DNA from: Deltaproteobacteria bacterium
Lineage (GTDB): Bacteria > Myxococcota_A > Polyangia > HGW-17 > JAJRWW01
DNA length: 49,357 bases
Direction of reading: 5' to 3'
Assembly (NCBI GenBank): GCA_029938605.1
Contig: JAOZUO010000022.1
Coordinates: 1-49,357, forward strand
Part shown: piece by piece, positions 40,726 through 49,357 of the stretch
Layout of the letters: each line of letters starts with the position of its first letter
Position numbering within the stretch: the stretch's first letter is position 1
The notes under the pieces: generated by a model
Told to the model about the DNA's origin: nothing
Databases searched by the model: none
The model's input: the letters and a program-made list of their open reading frames with translations, nothing else
Translations under genes and position numbers: made by a program

Positions 40726-41268
40726 CTATTCGCCGCTGGCGGATTCGCCGTCCAGGGGATCGGTGGACAGGGCGATGCCGGAGTGCGGCGCGCGACGGAT
40801 TCGGATGCGCTCTCCCCGCTGGGTTTCTGTGTAGGTCGCTCGGTTCACGAAGACGTCTTGTCCGTCCATCTGGAAGGAGTAGGCGGTGCCACGGGGCAGG
40901 GTCATCTCCCGCTTCGTCACCACGGTGGCTTCGAGCACGTCCACTACACCGCCGGCCAGATCGAGCTCGATGGATCGGCGCGCGCGGGCGGCCAGCCACA
41001 AAAAGATGCCCCCGGTGGGAGTCAGCAGGGCCGGGAATAGGATGGCTCCCAGTAGCTCACCGGATGCGGCCATGATTGCGCCCACTGCAACGCCGAGCCC
41101 CAGACTGCCGACCCCCACGCCGGTAACAGCGCGGCGGGCAGGGCGGCCAAGGTCGAGCTGACTTTGCAGGTGCGCCACTTCCTGGTCGCGCAGGGGCTCG
41201 GTGCGCGCGGATGGTTTCACCGGCGCTGCGGAGTATGTCACCGGCGCGTTGGACTCGGGTTTGGTCAT
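40726..41268 (-). CDS. Small membrane protein of unknown function
   Basis: 180 aa from ATG 41268. Soluble N-terminus, two transmembrane helices (VTGVGVGSLGLGVAVGAIMAA and LLGAILFPALLTPTGGIFLWLAA), then a beta-rich C-terminal part (IELDLAGGVVDVLEATVVTKRE). Converges with the Cys-motif gene (4-bp gap). Family not recognised. Confidence 0.72.
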   Translation of the reverse strand: MTKPESNAPVTYSAAPVKPSARTEPLRDQEVAHLQSQLDLGRPARRAVTGVGVGSLGLGVAVGAIMAASGELLGAILFPALLTPTGGIFLWLAARARRSIELDLAGGVVDVLEATVVTKREMTLPRGTAYSFQMDGQDVFVNRATYTETQRGERIRIRRAPHSGIALSTDPLDGESASGE

Positions 41269-41278
41269 GGGATTCAAC

Positions 41279-41545
41279 TCACAGGACCATCCGTACCGCC
41301 CGGTGGTCCGAAAGCGTCGAGAAGATCCGGAGGCGGTCGGCCTCATCGGTGACCGTGAGCTCAAGTCGGAGGCTGGTGTACTTTCCCTGGGCGCTATGCC
41401 GCGACAGGGAGAGATCGTGCGCCCGCTCGCCCACCATCTCGCTGATGAACGCGCGTAGCTGTTGTTCGTCGACTCCGATCACCTTGTAGATCCACGGGCA
41501 GGGGTAGTCGATGTCCGGCTTTCTTTTGCACGTGTCGTCTGTCAT
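41279..41545 (-). CDS. DUF493 (YbeD-like) protein
   Basis: 88 aa. Matches the YbeD/DUF493 small alpha-beta fold: IDYPCPWIYKVIG, an amphipathic helix, then the strand pair KYTSLRLELTVTDEADRLRIFSTL. ATG 41545 overlaps the stop of the SGNH lipoprotein gene (ATGA). Small ACT-like proteins of this group are thought to be regulatory; role here unknown. Confidence 0.85.
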   Translation of the reverse strand: MTDDTCKRKPDIDYPCPWIYKVIGVDEQQLRAFISEMVGERAHDLSLSRHSAQGKYTSLRLELTVTDEADRLRIFSTLSDHRAVRMVL

Positions 41546-43074
41546 GTCCCCTTGCTCCGGGGCGTCTGTGCCTGGTGTGCCTGGCAGCGGATCCCCTTGC
41601 GGCGAAGGTAGGCCCGAAAGTGGGCCATCAGCGCGTCCCCCAGCCGCTTCATCATGAGCTCGTGGAAGGGTGGCTTGAAATGCACCAGATCGCCGTGGAT
41701 GTGATTGCTCTTGCGCCACTTGGCCACCGACGTCCGCCCGCCCATGGAGCGGAAGTAGTCCCAGAAGGCGATCTTGTTCGCCGCGGCGATGTCCCGCTTT
41801 TCCCGGCCGCAGGCCGCCATGCGCTTGTGACCCTGGATGCGACCCTTCTTCCACTTGCCAAAGGCGGGAGGCGACAGAACCAGGATGGAGGTGCGTGGTC
41901 CCAGGGCCGCCCGGATCCGATCGATGACCGCGCGTGCCCAGCCGGGATGGAAGCCCGGGCCCCACATGTTGGTCCCCGTGTGCAGGATCACCAGATCATA
42001 GCGGCGCGCCGCAAGCCCCGCCGAAAAGAGCTTCGGCTTGATGTTGCGCATGGTCTTCACGTTCAGGGCGCCAATGCCCAGGCCGTCGACGACCACGCCC
42101 GGTTGGTCGTTCTCAAAGGTCGCGCCGAAGACGCCCACGACAGTTTTTTTCACCTTCAGTCGGACTTTGTGACGACCGGGGACCACCCGCAACGCGATGG
42201 TCTTGGCGGCGCGCTTGGCGCAGCGCGTCTGGACCTGACGGACCACCTTCTGGTCCACCAACACCTCGAAGCTCCCCCCGAGGGGCCAGCACAGATAGTG
42301 TACCTCCACCCGTGAGAAGACCTCGTTCGCCTGGTAGCCGCTCTTGGCGCTGGTGTACTCGGCGAAAGCTCCCACCCGTCTCCCGTAGGAGATGTGGCCG
42401 GCGTGACCGTAGAAGGGTTGCTTTTTATGGCGGGGGTTGGTGACGCAGTAGGCTTTCCATCCCCGGCTGCTCCAGGTGCGTATCTCCCGGTGCTGGTACC
42501 AGGGCACGGCCTTTCCCGCTGTCACGAAGCCGTGACCTCCATGGCCGAATCGCTTCCCGAGGTACCGTCGCAGATAGCTTGCCGCCCAGTCCATGGTGGC
42601 GTTGGAGTCTCCGTAGAAGGCCACGCGTACTTTGGATGCCTTGTGGGGCGCCTTGGGGCGGGCCTTTGGGGAGGCCTTTGGGGAGGCCTTTGGGGAGGCC
42701 TTTGGGGAGAGCTTCAGAGGATTGCCCGGGCGACGGATGAGGCGCGTTAGCAGCGCGTCGAAGAACGAGTCCAGGTTGTGAGCGGCGTCGACAATCTTCA
42801 CCGCAGCAGTGGCCCGGTTGGGTCCACCCGCCAGGAAGCGGCAGGCCGGATGGGGTTTCGGCCGGGGCCGGGCCTTGGGCCGATGTTGGGCACGACGTCG
42901 CTGCGGGGGCCCAGGGGACATGGATGCAGAGGTGGCATTGTCGGAAGTGGTTCTGGCGTTGGATGCAGCCCGGCCCTCGCCCGAACGCGGTTCCTGGGTA
43001 CAGCTCAGGATCACGGGCTGGACCAGCAGCACCAGAGTCCCGAGGGAGACTACGCTGTTACGAGCGACAAACAT
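41542..43074 (-). CDS. SGNH-hydrolase-type lipoprotein
   Basis: 510 aa. Lipoprotein signal with VILSC, then a long basic disordered region with an SPKA repeat (12-bp tandem repeat near 42648-42710). The enzyme region has the SGNH blocks: VAFYGDSNATMDW (nucleophile Ser), LHTGTNMWG (Asn block) and DLVHFKPPF (Asp-x-x-His block). An inserted beta domain lies between the first two blocks. Such proteins remove acyl groups from polysaccharides or act as peptidoglycan acetyltransferase-related enzymes; substrate unknown. Coupled to the DUF493 gene by ATGA overlap. Confidence 0.85.
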   Translation of the reverse strand: MFVARNSVVSLGTLVLLVQPVILSCTQEPRSGEGRAASNARTTSDNATSASMSPGPPQRRRAQHRPKARPRPKPHPACRFLAGGPNRATAAVKIVDAAHNLDSFFDALLTRLIRRPGNPLKLSPKASPKASPKASPKARPKAPHKASKVRVAFYGDSNATMDWAASYLRRYLGKRFGHGGHGFVTAGKAVPWYQHREIRTWSSRGWKAYCVTNPRHKKQPFYGHAGHISYGRRVGAFAEYTSAKSGYQANEVFSRVEVHYLCWPLGGSFEVLVDQKVVRQVQTRCAKRAAKTIALRVVPGRHKVRLKVKKTVVGVFGATFENDQPGVVVDGLGIGALNVKTMRNIKPKLFSAGLAARRYDLVILHTGTNMWGPGFHPGWARAVIDRIRAALGPRTSILVLSPPAFGKWKKGRIQGHKRMAACGREKRDIAAANKIAFWDYFRSMGGRTSVAKWRKSNHIHGDLVHFKPPFHELMMKRLGDALMAHFRAYLRRKGIRCQAHQAQTPRSKGT

Positions 43075-43119
43075 CGCAGGGGAATATAGTGCAAACCGCC
43101 GGGAGGTAACAGCCCGGGT

Positions 43120-44205
43120 TTACCGGGGAGTCGCGGACCACACCTCGATGGAGGGGTTGGCGCCGGCCCAGGCCACCATTCGGCCGTCGGGAGAGAAGGC
43201 GACGGCGAAGATCGGCTTTTTGCCGGGGGGGAAGCGGCGTAGGACGCGCCCGGTGGCGAAGTCCACGACCAGGGCTTGATGACCCACGGCCACCAGGACG
43301 AGGCTACCATCCGGAGACATCGCCGCGGCGCGGATGGCGCCCCCGGTGAGAGTCGCCGACGACAGTGGCTTACCCGTGGCTACGTCCCAGGTGCGGAACG
43401 TCCGGTCGGCGGCCACCGAGCGCAGTTTCGCACTGTCTGGGGTGAAAGACACCAGGCGCACCGGCTCGGTGTGGCCCTCCAGCACCCGGATGGATTTCCC
43501 CGAGGAGATGTTCCACAGGTGGATCTTGCGATCCGCTCCTCCGGACGCCAGGACCTTGCCGTCGGGGCTGAAGGCCACTGCGTAGACGTCGGAGGTGTGC
43601 GCCTTGAGCGTGTGACGCCAGTCCCCCGTACCAAGGTGCCATAACCGAACTTTGCCGCCGAAGGCGGCGCTGGCGATGAGGTCGCCGTTGGGGCTCAAGG
43701 TCACCGTCCGCACACCTTGATGCTCCTTGATGATGCGCGCTTTGGTTTTGCGATCCACGCGGGATATGCGCAGGGTCTTGTCGCCGCTGCCCGACACCAC
43801 CAGTTGGTCCTTGGGGTGGTACGCCACGGCGGTGACCCACTGCTCGTGGCCCTCGAAGGTCCTTGAGACCTTGCCTGTGGTCAGATCCCACACCTTGACG
43901 GTCTTGTCCTCGCTGCCGGACGCCAGCAGTCGTGAGTCGGGGCTGAAGGCCAGCCCCTCCACGCCCAGCTCGTGGCCCACCATCGTGTGACGTCGGGTCA
44001 ACGCCTTGACCAGGTCCAGGGGACGGAGACCTGGACCGACTCGGCGCGGGGCGGGGTGTCCGGACATGTCCGCGGGGGAGGGTTTCTTCTGCTCCTGGGT
44101 CCGGCGCGTTTTATTGCAACCTGGTCCAAGCGCAAGGACCAAGACGCACGGCAGCGTCCAGATCAGGGTCCACGATACGGGGATCTTGAGGTGGTGTTTC
44201 GTCAT
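43120..44205 (-). CDS. WD40-repeat lipoprotein
   Basis: 361 aa. Signal peptide with lipobox LALGPGC, a short charged linker, then about seven WD40 blades; the clearest are GVEGLAFSPDSRLLASGSED-KTVKVWDL and DVYAVAFSPDGKVLASGGAD. Probably a surface- or periplasm-facing beta-propeller scaffold. Start ATG 44205; the frame is open 14 codons upstream without RBS support. Confidence 0.9.
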   Translation of the reverse strand: MTKHHLKIPVSWTLIWTLPCVLVLALGPGCNKTRRTQEQKKPSPADMSGHPAPRRVGPGLRPLDLVKALTRRHTMVGHELGVEGLAFSPDSRLLASGSEDKTVKVWDLTTGKVSRTFEGHEQWVTAVAYHPKDQLVVSGSGDKTLRISRVDRKTKARIIKEHQGVRTVTLSPNGDLIASAAFGGKVRLWHLGTGDWRHTLKAHTSDVYAVAFSPDGKVLASGGADRKIHLWNISSGKSIRVLEGHTEPVRLVSFTPDSAKLRSVAADRTFRTWDVATGKPLSSATLTGGAIRAAAMSPDGSLVLVAVGHQALVVDFATGRVLRRFPPGKKPIFAVAFSPDGRMVAWAGANPSIEVWSATPR

Positions 44206-44404
44206 GACACGGAGATCATTACGTATGAATTGGCGTCGACGCAACACCTGCGCACACCACCCGGGAGGTGAGCACGTAAGTTATTGCCGGTTTTTCGGAC
44301 AACCCCACTGGTACAGGGCCTCTACACTGCTATGATGGGCAGACTCCTTAATCCATTTAATAGATGGGTGAATGAAGTCTTTCCGCGCACATGGAGTTAT
44401 TTCG

Positions 44405-47400
44405 ATGAAAAACCTGGTTAAGAGTGTTGGATGGTTGGCGGTTTTGTTGGTGTTGGGTGGGGGGTTGGGTTGGGTGCCCCCTGCACATGCGGTGCGTCAG
44501 CCGGACTACCTCTTGGGGAGCCCATCTTTTGAGGTGGCCCAGGGACAACCCGTGCGCGTTGTCCGGGAGGTGACCATGGATCCAAGCCAACTCAATGGCC
44601 ACTCGGCGCGGGCCTGGCGGCGGTTCGAGGTCGCTTCCGGGGGGACCTGGCGCGGTCTGTGGGATCGGGCCACCGGGGTGGCGCTGCGTATCTACGGATC
44701 GGGCCTGAGGGCTCCGGGATCCGTGGCCAGCGGACCCGTGGCGGCAGCCTACGCCTGGACGCTGCTGAGACGCCACCTGGACCTGCTCGCTCCGGGGGCG
44801 CGGGGGACCGACTTCGTGCTCGTGGCCAACGAGGTTCATCGCGGTGTGCGCTCGGTTGGTTTCCACCAGCTCCACCAGGGGAGGCGGGTGCTCACGGGGC
44901 AGGTCAGCTTCCGCTTCAAGTATGATCGCATGGTCGCCTTCGGCTCCGAGGCGCTACCCTGGGTGGACGCCCCCACCGGCGCCGTCCGGGTGAGCCCCAT
45001 CGCCGCCGAACACGCCGCTCAGTCCTGGATCTGGGACGAGCTCGGGTGGTCCACGGACGTCACCGCCACCCAGGGGCCGGTGGTGTTGCCATTGATCCGC
45101 GCCCGGAGTGTCTCTTACGCCACCGTCTGGAGCGTGACCCTGCGCTCCGCCGCTCCCCCTGCGCGCTGGGTCGTCTACATCGACGCGTACACGGGCGCAC
45201 CCGTGGCCCGGCACCAGACGCTGCGCTACTACACGGGGCATCTCCTGTACGACGCACCCATCCGGTATCCCCAGGGCGGGCGCCAGGACTATCCGGCCCA
45301 GTACGCCGACGTTACCGTGGGAACCGTGCCCGCCACCACCGACATCGACGGCATGGTCACCTTCTCCGCCACCCAGATCTCCCTCACTGCGCGCTCCCGG
45401 GGGGTGTACGCGGTGGTGGAGAATGACGCGGGCTCCAACGCCATCGTGACGTTGAGCTTGGACGCCTCGGACACGACCCTGTGGAGCGATCCTGATAGCG
45501 AGCTTGTGGACGCCCAGATCGCCTCCTTCGTGCATGCCAACGAGATCAAGGTCTTCGCGCGTACCCTGAACCCGCTCCTCTCCTGGCTAGACGGCGTCAT
45601 CACCGTTCACGTCAACGGCGACGGAGACTGCAACGCCATGTCCGACGGAGACAATATCTACTTTTTGAAGGGCAGCAGCCAGTGCGAGAACACCGGCCGG
45701 GTCGCGGATGTCATGTACCATGAGTTCGGACACTCCCTCCACGCCCAGTCCATCATCTGGGGTGTGGGAGCCTTTGACGAGGCGCTCTCCGAGGGACTCT
45801 CGGACTTCCTTTCGGCCACCTTCACAGGAGATCCAGGCATGGGCCGGGGGTTCTTCAAGTCCGATGGAGACTATCCTCTGCGCCACATCGATCCCGTTGA
45901 CAAGGAGTACGTCTGGCCGAGTGATCTGCACGCGGACTCCCACCAGACAGGCCTCATCATCTCCGGCGCCCTGTGGGATCTTCGCAAGGAGCTGGTGGTG
46001 ACCTACGGCGAGGCCGACGGCGTGGATCTTGTCAATCGCCTCTACTACGCGGCCATGCAGCGCGCGTCCGACATCCCGTCGGCCTACGTGGAGGTGCTCG
46101 TGGAGGACGACGATGACGGGGATCTGTCCAACGGCACGCCCAACGTCTGCGCCATCCGTGAGCACTTCGGCTCCCACGGCCTCACCGGGGGGGACTCCAT
46201 GTTCGGGGGGCTATACATCCGCCGGCCCCAGGCTAGCGGGCTCGACGTCTCCATCGCCATCGAGGTGCCCACAGACGGCTGCGGCCACGCCACTGTGTCC
46301 GCCGTGACCCTGGATTGGGATCTGCGGGACGACCCCTCGGTGGGCGACACCCTGGAGATGACCGCTGACTCCACCGAGATCTATTCGGCCTCCATTCCGG
46401 CCGAGGGCGAGGCCATGGTGGCGCGGTATCAGGTGCGGGTGGAGCTGTCGGACGGCACGGTGAAGAATTATCCCGAGAATCCGGCGGATCCCATGTACGA
46501 GACCTACGTGGGGGAGGTGCTGGAGATCTACTGCACCAGCTTCGCGGCGGACCCCTTTGAGAACGGATGGACCCACGGGCTCACCTCCGGGCAGACCTCT
46601 TCGGGGGCCGACGATTGGCATTGGGGTCCATCCCTGGCTGGTAGCGCCGCCGCGGACCCTTCGGCCCCCTTCTCCGGCGACAATGTCATCGGCAATGACC
46701 TCGGCATCTCCGTTGGCGGCGAGACCTACAACGGGCTCTATCAGCCCAACAAGATCAATTTCGCCTTGAGCCCGCTCATCGACGCCACAGGCTTTGATAA
46801 GGTGCGGCTGCAGTATCGCAGGTGGCTCAATGTGGAGGACGCGTACTACGACAAAGCCACCATCTACGCCAACGACGAGGTGGTCTGGAGGAACCTGAAC
46901 TCCGATCAGGGGCAGGACTCTAACACGCACCATACGGACCGGGAGTGGCGATTCCACGACGTGGATCTCACACCCTACCTCGACGCCGATGGCAGGGTGG
47001 AGATCCGATTCGAGATCGACAGCGACGGCGGGCTGGAGTTCGGCGGTTGGACGCTGGACGACTTCTGCGTGGTGGGAGTCATCGAGCCCCGCTGCGGGGA
47101 CGGCGAAATCAACAGTCCCCAGGAGGACTGCGACGACGGCGCGGACAACAGTGACACTGAGCCCGACGCCTGCCGTAATGACTGCCAGGTCGCGGTGTGT
47201 GGCGACGGCGTGGTGGACACCGGCGAGCAGTGCGATGACGGCAACAACGACGAGCAGGACGACTGCCTGGCCGACTGCACCCTGATCGACAATGGCGTCT
47301 CCCCAGGGGGGTGTGGTTGCAGCACCGGCGCCGGCTCTACCCCCGCGGCCCCGATCATCTGGTCCCTCCTCCTGTTGGGCCTTGTGCTACGGCGTCGGGT

Positions 47401-47473
47401 TACGGCCCGAGCTGTATCGCCAATTGGCTACAGTATCGTCAAGTCGTCGGTGAGCGTAGGACTACCTGGGTGA
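44405..47473 (+). CDS. Secreted zinc metalloprotease with MYXO-CTERM-type sorting tail
   Basis: 1022 aa. Signal peptide (WLAVLLVLGGGLGWVPPAHA), a long FTP/PepSY-like propeptide, then a gluzincin-type protease core: HEFGH at 439-443 and the third zinc ligand Glu463 in ALSEGLSDF, similar to M36/M4 relatives. A beta-rich domain (res ~740-860) looks like an adhesion or jelly-roll module. Cys-rich 'CGDGxxxxxEQCDDGN' repeats follow, then GCGCSTGAG, a hydrophobic helix and RRR: a MYXO-CTERM-like signal for surface anchoring or cleavage. ATG 44405 follows GGAG; ATG 44372 is possible. Its 3' end overlaps the converging metallophosphoesterase gene by 35 bp. Confidence 0.88.
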   Translation: MKNLVKSVGWLAVLLVLGGGLGWVPPAHAVRQPDYLLGSPSFEVAQGQPVRVVREVTMDPSQLNGHSARAWRRFEVASGGTWRGLWDRATGVALRIYGSGLRAPGSVASGPVAAAYAWTLLRRHLDLLAPGARGTDFVLVANEVHRGVRSVGFHQLHQGRRVLTGQVSFRFKYDRMVAFGSEALPWVDAPTGAVRVSPIAAEHAAQSWIWDELGWSTDVTATQGPVVLPLIRARSVSYATVWSVTLRSAAPPARWVVYIDAYTGAPVARHQTLRYYTGHLLYDAPIRYPQGGRQDYPAQYADVTVGTVPATTDIDGMVTFSATQISLTARSRGVYAVVENDAGSNAIVTLSLDASDTTLWSDPDSELVDAQIASFVHANEIKVFARTLNPLLSWLDGVITVHVNGDGDCNAMSDGDNIYFLKGSSQCENTGRVADVMYHEFGHSLHAQSIIWGVGAFDEALSEGLSDFLSATFTGDPGMGRGFFKSDGDYPLRHIDPVDKEYVWPSDLHADSHQTGLIISGALWDLRKELVVTYGEADGVDLVNRLYYAAMQRASDIPSAYVEVLVEDDDDGDLSNGTPNVCAIREHFGSHGLTGGDSMFGGLYIRRPQASGLDVSIAIEVPTDGCGHATVSAVTLDWDLRDDPSVGDTLEMTADSTEIYSASIPAEGEAMVARYQVRVELSDGTVKNYPENPADPMYETYVGEVLEIYCTSFAADPFENGWTHGLTSGQTSSGADDWHWGPSLAGSAAADPSAPFSGDNVIGNDLGISVGGETYNGLYQPNKINFALSPLIDATGFDKVRLQYRRWLNVEDAYYDKATIYANDEVVWRNLNSDQGQDSNTHHTDREWRFHDVDLTPYLDADGRVEIRFEIDSDGGLEFGGWTLDDFCVVGVIEPRCGDGEINSPQEDCDDGADNSDTEPDACRNDCQVAVCGDGVVDTGEQCDDGNNDEQDDCLADCTLIDNGVSPGGCGCSTGAGSTPAAPIIWSLLLLGLVLRRRVTARAVSPIGYSIVKSSVSVGLPG

Positions 47474-48635
47474 TTTCGGCGGTGGATCCCAGGCGGATGG
47501 GGGGACCCCAGAAGCCGGTGCCGTCGCTCACGTAGATCTGGGTGCCTTTGTGGAGGTGGAGGCCGTCCACGTAGGGTTGCTGGAGATAGACGAGGTAGCG
47601 CCAGGGCCAGATCTGGCCACCGTGGGTGTGACCCGATAGGACGAGACCCACATTGTGCCTGCAGGCCTCGAGCACCGCCTTGGGCTGGTGGGCGAGCATC
47701 ACCACGGCACGGTTTGGATCGGCCCCCTTCATGGATTTGGGGATGTCGGCGCCGTGGCCCGGAGCGAAGCGGCGGCCTTCGTGGTCGTCCACACCCGCCA
47801 GGTCGAAGGCGGGGGAGCGGGGGCCGCCCCTTCGGATGGTGACGCGCTCGTTCCGCAGGACGCGCATTCCCAGTTTGGGAATGTGCTCGAGCCAGCTGGT
47901 CACGTCCGCGAAGTACTCGTGGTTGCCCGTCACAAAGAAGACGCCCTGGGGTGCGGTCAGAGACTTCAGGGGTGCCACGTCGTCAGCGAGCTGTGCCACG
48001 GAGCTGTCCACCAGGTCCCCCGTGATGGCCACGAGATCGGGCTTGAGCTTGTTGACCCGGCGTACCACCTCGGCCATCCATCCCCGATGGCGCATGGGTC
48101 CCAGGTGAAGATCCGTGAGCTGGACAATCGTAAAGCCGTCCAGCTCCCGGGGGAGTCTGGGCAAGGTGACCTCCACCCGCTTCACGGCGAGCTTACCCAG
48201 GCCGTGGGCGACGCCGATGGCGCCCGCGCTCAGCACTGTCCCCACGGATGCCCCCGCCATGGTGCGGGCCAGCAGCAGCCGACGATCGGGATCCGCGAGC
48301 AGCTCAGACTGGCCAGTGGCCTTGGTGACGGCCCAGAACAGACCGCGCAACAGGTCCAAGCCGAGCAGCAGGAAGAAGAACATGAGCATAAGGCCTAACC
48401 AGATGAAGACCGGATAGACGAAGTACTTGGCCACGTTGTTGCTCACCATCCGGGTGAGCACGAAGGAGAGGGGGATGGCCACCGCGAGGGCGATTACCAC
48501 CATGCGGCCCACGGTGCTCCAAGGCGCGGGCAGGTCCGGGGCGACCACCAGTCGCCGGTAAATGTAGAAGTGCACCCCACCCAGAACGGTGGCGGCGATG
48601 GCGAACATGAGAAGGAACAGGATCCAACGGGGCAT
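47439..48635 (-). CDS. Membrane metallophosphoesterase (YkuE/YaeI-like)
   Basis: 398 aa. Four N-terminal transmembrane helices (~residues 5-115), then a calcineurin-like phosphoesterase domain with the metal motifs DLHLG, GDLVD, GNHEY, LAHQP and SGHTHGGQ. Relatives cleave UDP-diacylglucosamine or other lipid-linked phosphates; substrate not assignable here. Preceded by a block of 9-bp tandem repeats in its promoter region. Confidence 0.92.
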   Translation of the reverse strand: MPRWILFLLMFAIAATVLGGVHFYIYRRLVVAPDLPAPWSTVGRMVVIALAVAIPLSFVLTRMVSNNVAKYFVYPVFIWLGLMLMFFFLLLGLDLLRGLFWAVTKATGQSELLADPDRRLLLARTMAGASVGTVLSAGAIGVAHGLGKLAVKRVEVTLPRLPRELDGFTIVQLTDLHLGPMRHRGWMAEVVRRVNKLKPDLVAITGDLVDSSVAQLADDVAPLKSLTAPQGVFFVTGNHEYFADVTSWLEHIPKLGMRVLRNERVTIRRGGPRSPAFDLAGVDDHEGRRFAPGHGADIPKSMKGADPNRAVVMLAHQPKAVLEACRHNVGLVLSGHTHGGQIWPWRYLVYLQQPYVDGLHLHKGTQIYVSDGTGFWGPPIRLGSTAEITQVVLRSPTT

Positions 48636-48657
48636 GCAATACCTCAGGTCGCGCCCG

Positions 48658-48729
48658 TGTGAACCGTGTGGCCCGTGTGAACCGTGTGAACCGTGTGGCC
48701 CGTGTGGCCCGTGTGGCCCGTGTGGCCCG
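48658..48729. repeat. 9-bp tandem repeat x8
   Basis: Eight units alternating between TGTGAACCG and TGTGGCCCG, directly upstream of the metallophosphoesterase start and also upstream of the following gene. It has no spacers, so it is not CRISPR. Confidence 0.85.
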
Positions 48730-48879
48730 TGTGCAGGAATGTCACACAGGAGCGCTAGGTATTAATGCCATCGGTTCGCCAGGGCTGCAACAATGCGTTG
48801 TGTATCGGTTTGTAGCGAATGCCCCAGTGGCCCAGTGGGGTAGATTGTTTTTGTCTCGAAATCCCGGTAGCATTATCCA

Positions 48880-49357
48880 ATGCGAGCCGTGTGTAGCTTG
48901 TGGTTGTGTGTGGTTCTCGTTCTGCCGGTCTTGGGCGGGTGTGTTTTCGATACGTCCGGGGCTCCTTCGAGGGGTCGAGAGACGGACTGCACCAACGGAA
49001 TGGACGACGATCAGGATGGGTTGGCCGACTGCGACGATTCCGACTGTAACTCCCATCCGTCGTGCTCCTCGAGCAACAACAACAACAACGACAACCCGGG
49101 GCCCGAGAACTGCACCAATAATTTGGATGATGACCAGGATGGGCTGGTCGACTGCGACGATCCCGACTGTATCGCGGCGCCGAGCTGCCAGGTCGAGAAC
49201 TGCACCAATAATTTGGATGACGACCAGGATGGGCTGGCCGACTGCGACGATCCCGACTGCAGCGCGGCGCTGAATTGCCTGGTCGAGATCTGCAACAACA
49301 GCTTGGATGACGACCAGGATGGGCTGGCCGACTGCGACGATCCCGACTGCAGCGCGG
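48880..49357 (+). CDS. Repeat lipoprotein with DDDQDGLxDCDDPDC motifs, partial
   Basis: The first 159 codons are present; it runs off the right edge. Lipoprotein signal peptide (VCSLWLCVVLVLPVLGGC, lipidated Cys21). Then four copies so far of a ~26-30-residue repeat of the type C(T/N)N-LDDDQDGLADCDDPDC, with an Asn run (NNNNN) after the first. Asp spacing resembles EF-hand/thrombospondin-3-like calcium loops with paired Cys. Such repeats are common in surface lipoproteins of Myxococcota-type bacteria. RBS weak. Confidence 0.82.
   Translation, partial: MRAVCSLWLCVVLVLPVLGGCVFDTSGAPSRGRETDCTNGMDDDQDGLADCDDSDCNSHPSCSSSNNNNNDNPGPENCTNNLDDDQDGLVDCDDPDCIAAPSCQVENCTNNLDDDQDGLADCDDPDCSAALNCLVEICNNSLDDDQDGLADCDDPDCSA

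Noticed and set aside
48658..48729. Repeat block considered as a CRISPR array
   Set aside because: Units are 9 bp with no spacers; it is a simple tandem repeat.

Overview
The window reads like a chromosome segment of a GC-rich deltaproteobacterial-type organism, most likely a Myxococcota lineage (possibly Bradymonadia-like). This is inferred from four things: a MYXO-CTERM-type tail (GCGC, membrane helix, Arg cluster) on a secreted metalloprotease; lipoproteins starting 'GCGDDD' followed by Asn- or Asp-rich linkers; Cys/Asp-rich 'DDDQDGLxDCDDPDC' repeats; and many sigma54-type regulators. Desulfoferrodoxin and rubredoxin beside a cbb3-type oxidase suggest a microaerophilic or facultatively anaerobic life. 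No rRNA, tRNA or CRISPR array was seen.

Left part (1-6970): a partial malic enzyme; a thiol/sulfur operon (trxB, trxA, a tiny membrane protein that looks like an undescribed selenoprotein, a DUF302 protein and a DsrE2-like protein); a zinc-ribbon protein; a sigma54 activator with a Cys-rich PAS domain; and a divergent operon (79-aa protein, desulfoferrodoxin, rubredoxin). A near-perfect sigma54 promoter precedes trxB and another precedes the desulfoferrodoxin operon, so the activator between them probably ties both into one redox-stress regulon.

7000-15770: accessory genes. They are an AAA/DUF4143 ATPase, a lipoprotein alpha/beta hydrolase, a protein with a RiPP-leader-like N-terminal domain and repeated xGxxPDRP motifs, a PNGase F-like lipoprotein, an SDR, a Y1 (REP-associated) transposase-like gene next to tandem hairpin repeats, and a secreted protein with two short beta repeats.

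15750-29310: a respiratory island. ccoG, a TauE/DsbD_2-like transporter and a YHS-like lipoprotein flank a long minus-strand operon. In transcription order the operon is: Fe-S/FAD oxidoreductase, small CcoS-like protein, Rieske protein, split cytochrome b (two genes), a seven-heme cytochrome c, CcoN, CcoO, three tiny membrane proteins and a CcoI-type P-ATPase. No ordinary CcoP is present. Two copies of a ~160-bp inverted-repeat element sit between genes of this operon. Upstream lie a sigma54 response regulator, a PAS histidine kinase and a hybrid kinase; a good sigma54 promoter lies just before the operon, so this system probably controls it.

36100-49357: an Ap4A phosphorylase-like gene, a three-gene coupled operon of unknown function (Pro-rich repeat protein, TPR protein, Cys-motif protein), a small membrane protein, a DUF493 protein, an SGNH-type lipoprotein, a WD40 lipoprotein, the MYXO-CTERM metalloprotease, a membrane metallophosphoesterase and a truncated repeat lipoprotein. 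Short in-frame 12- and 18-bp tandem repeats recur in linkers and tails of unrelated genes.
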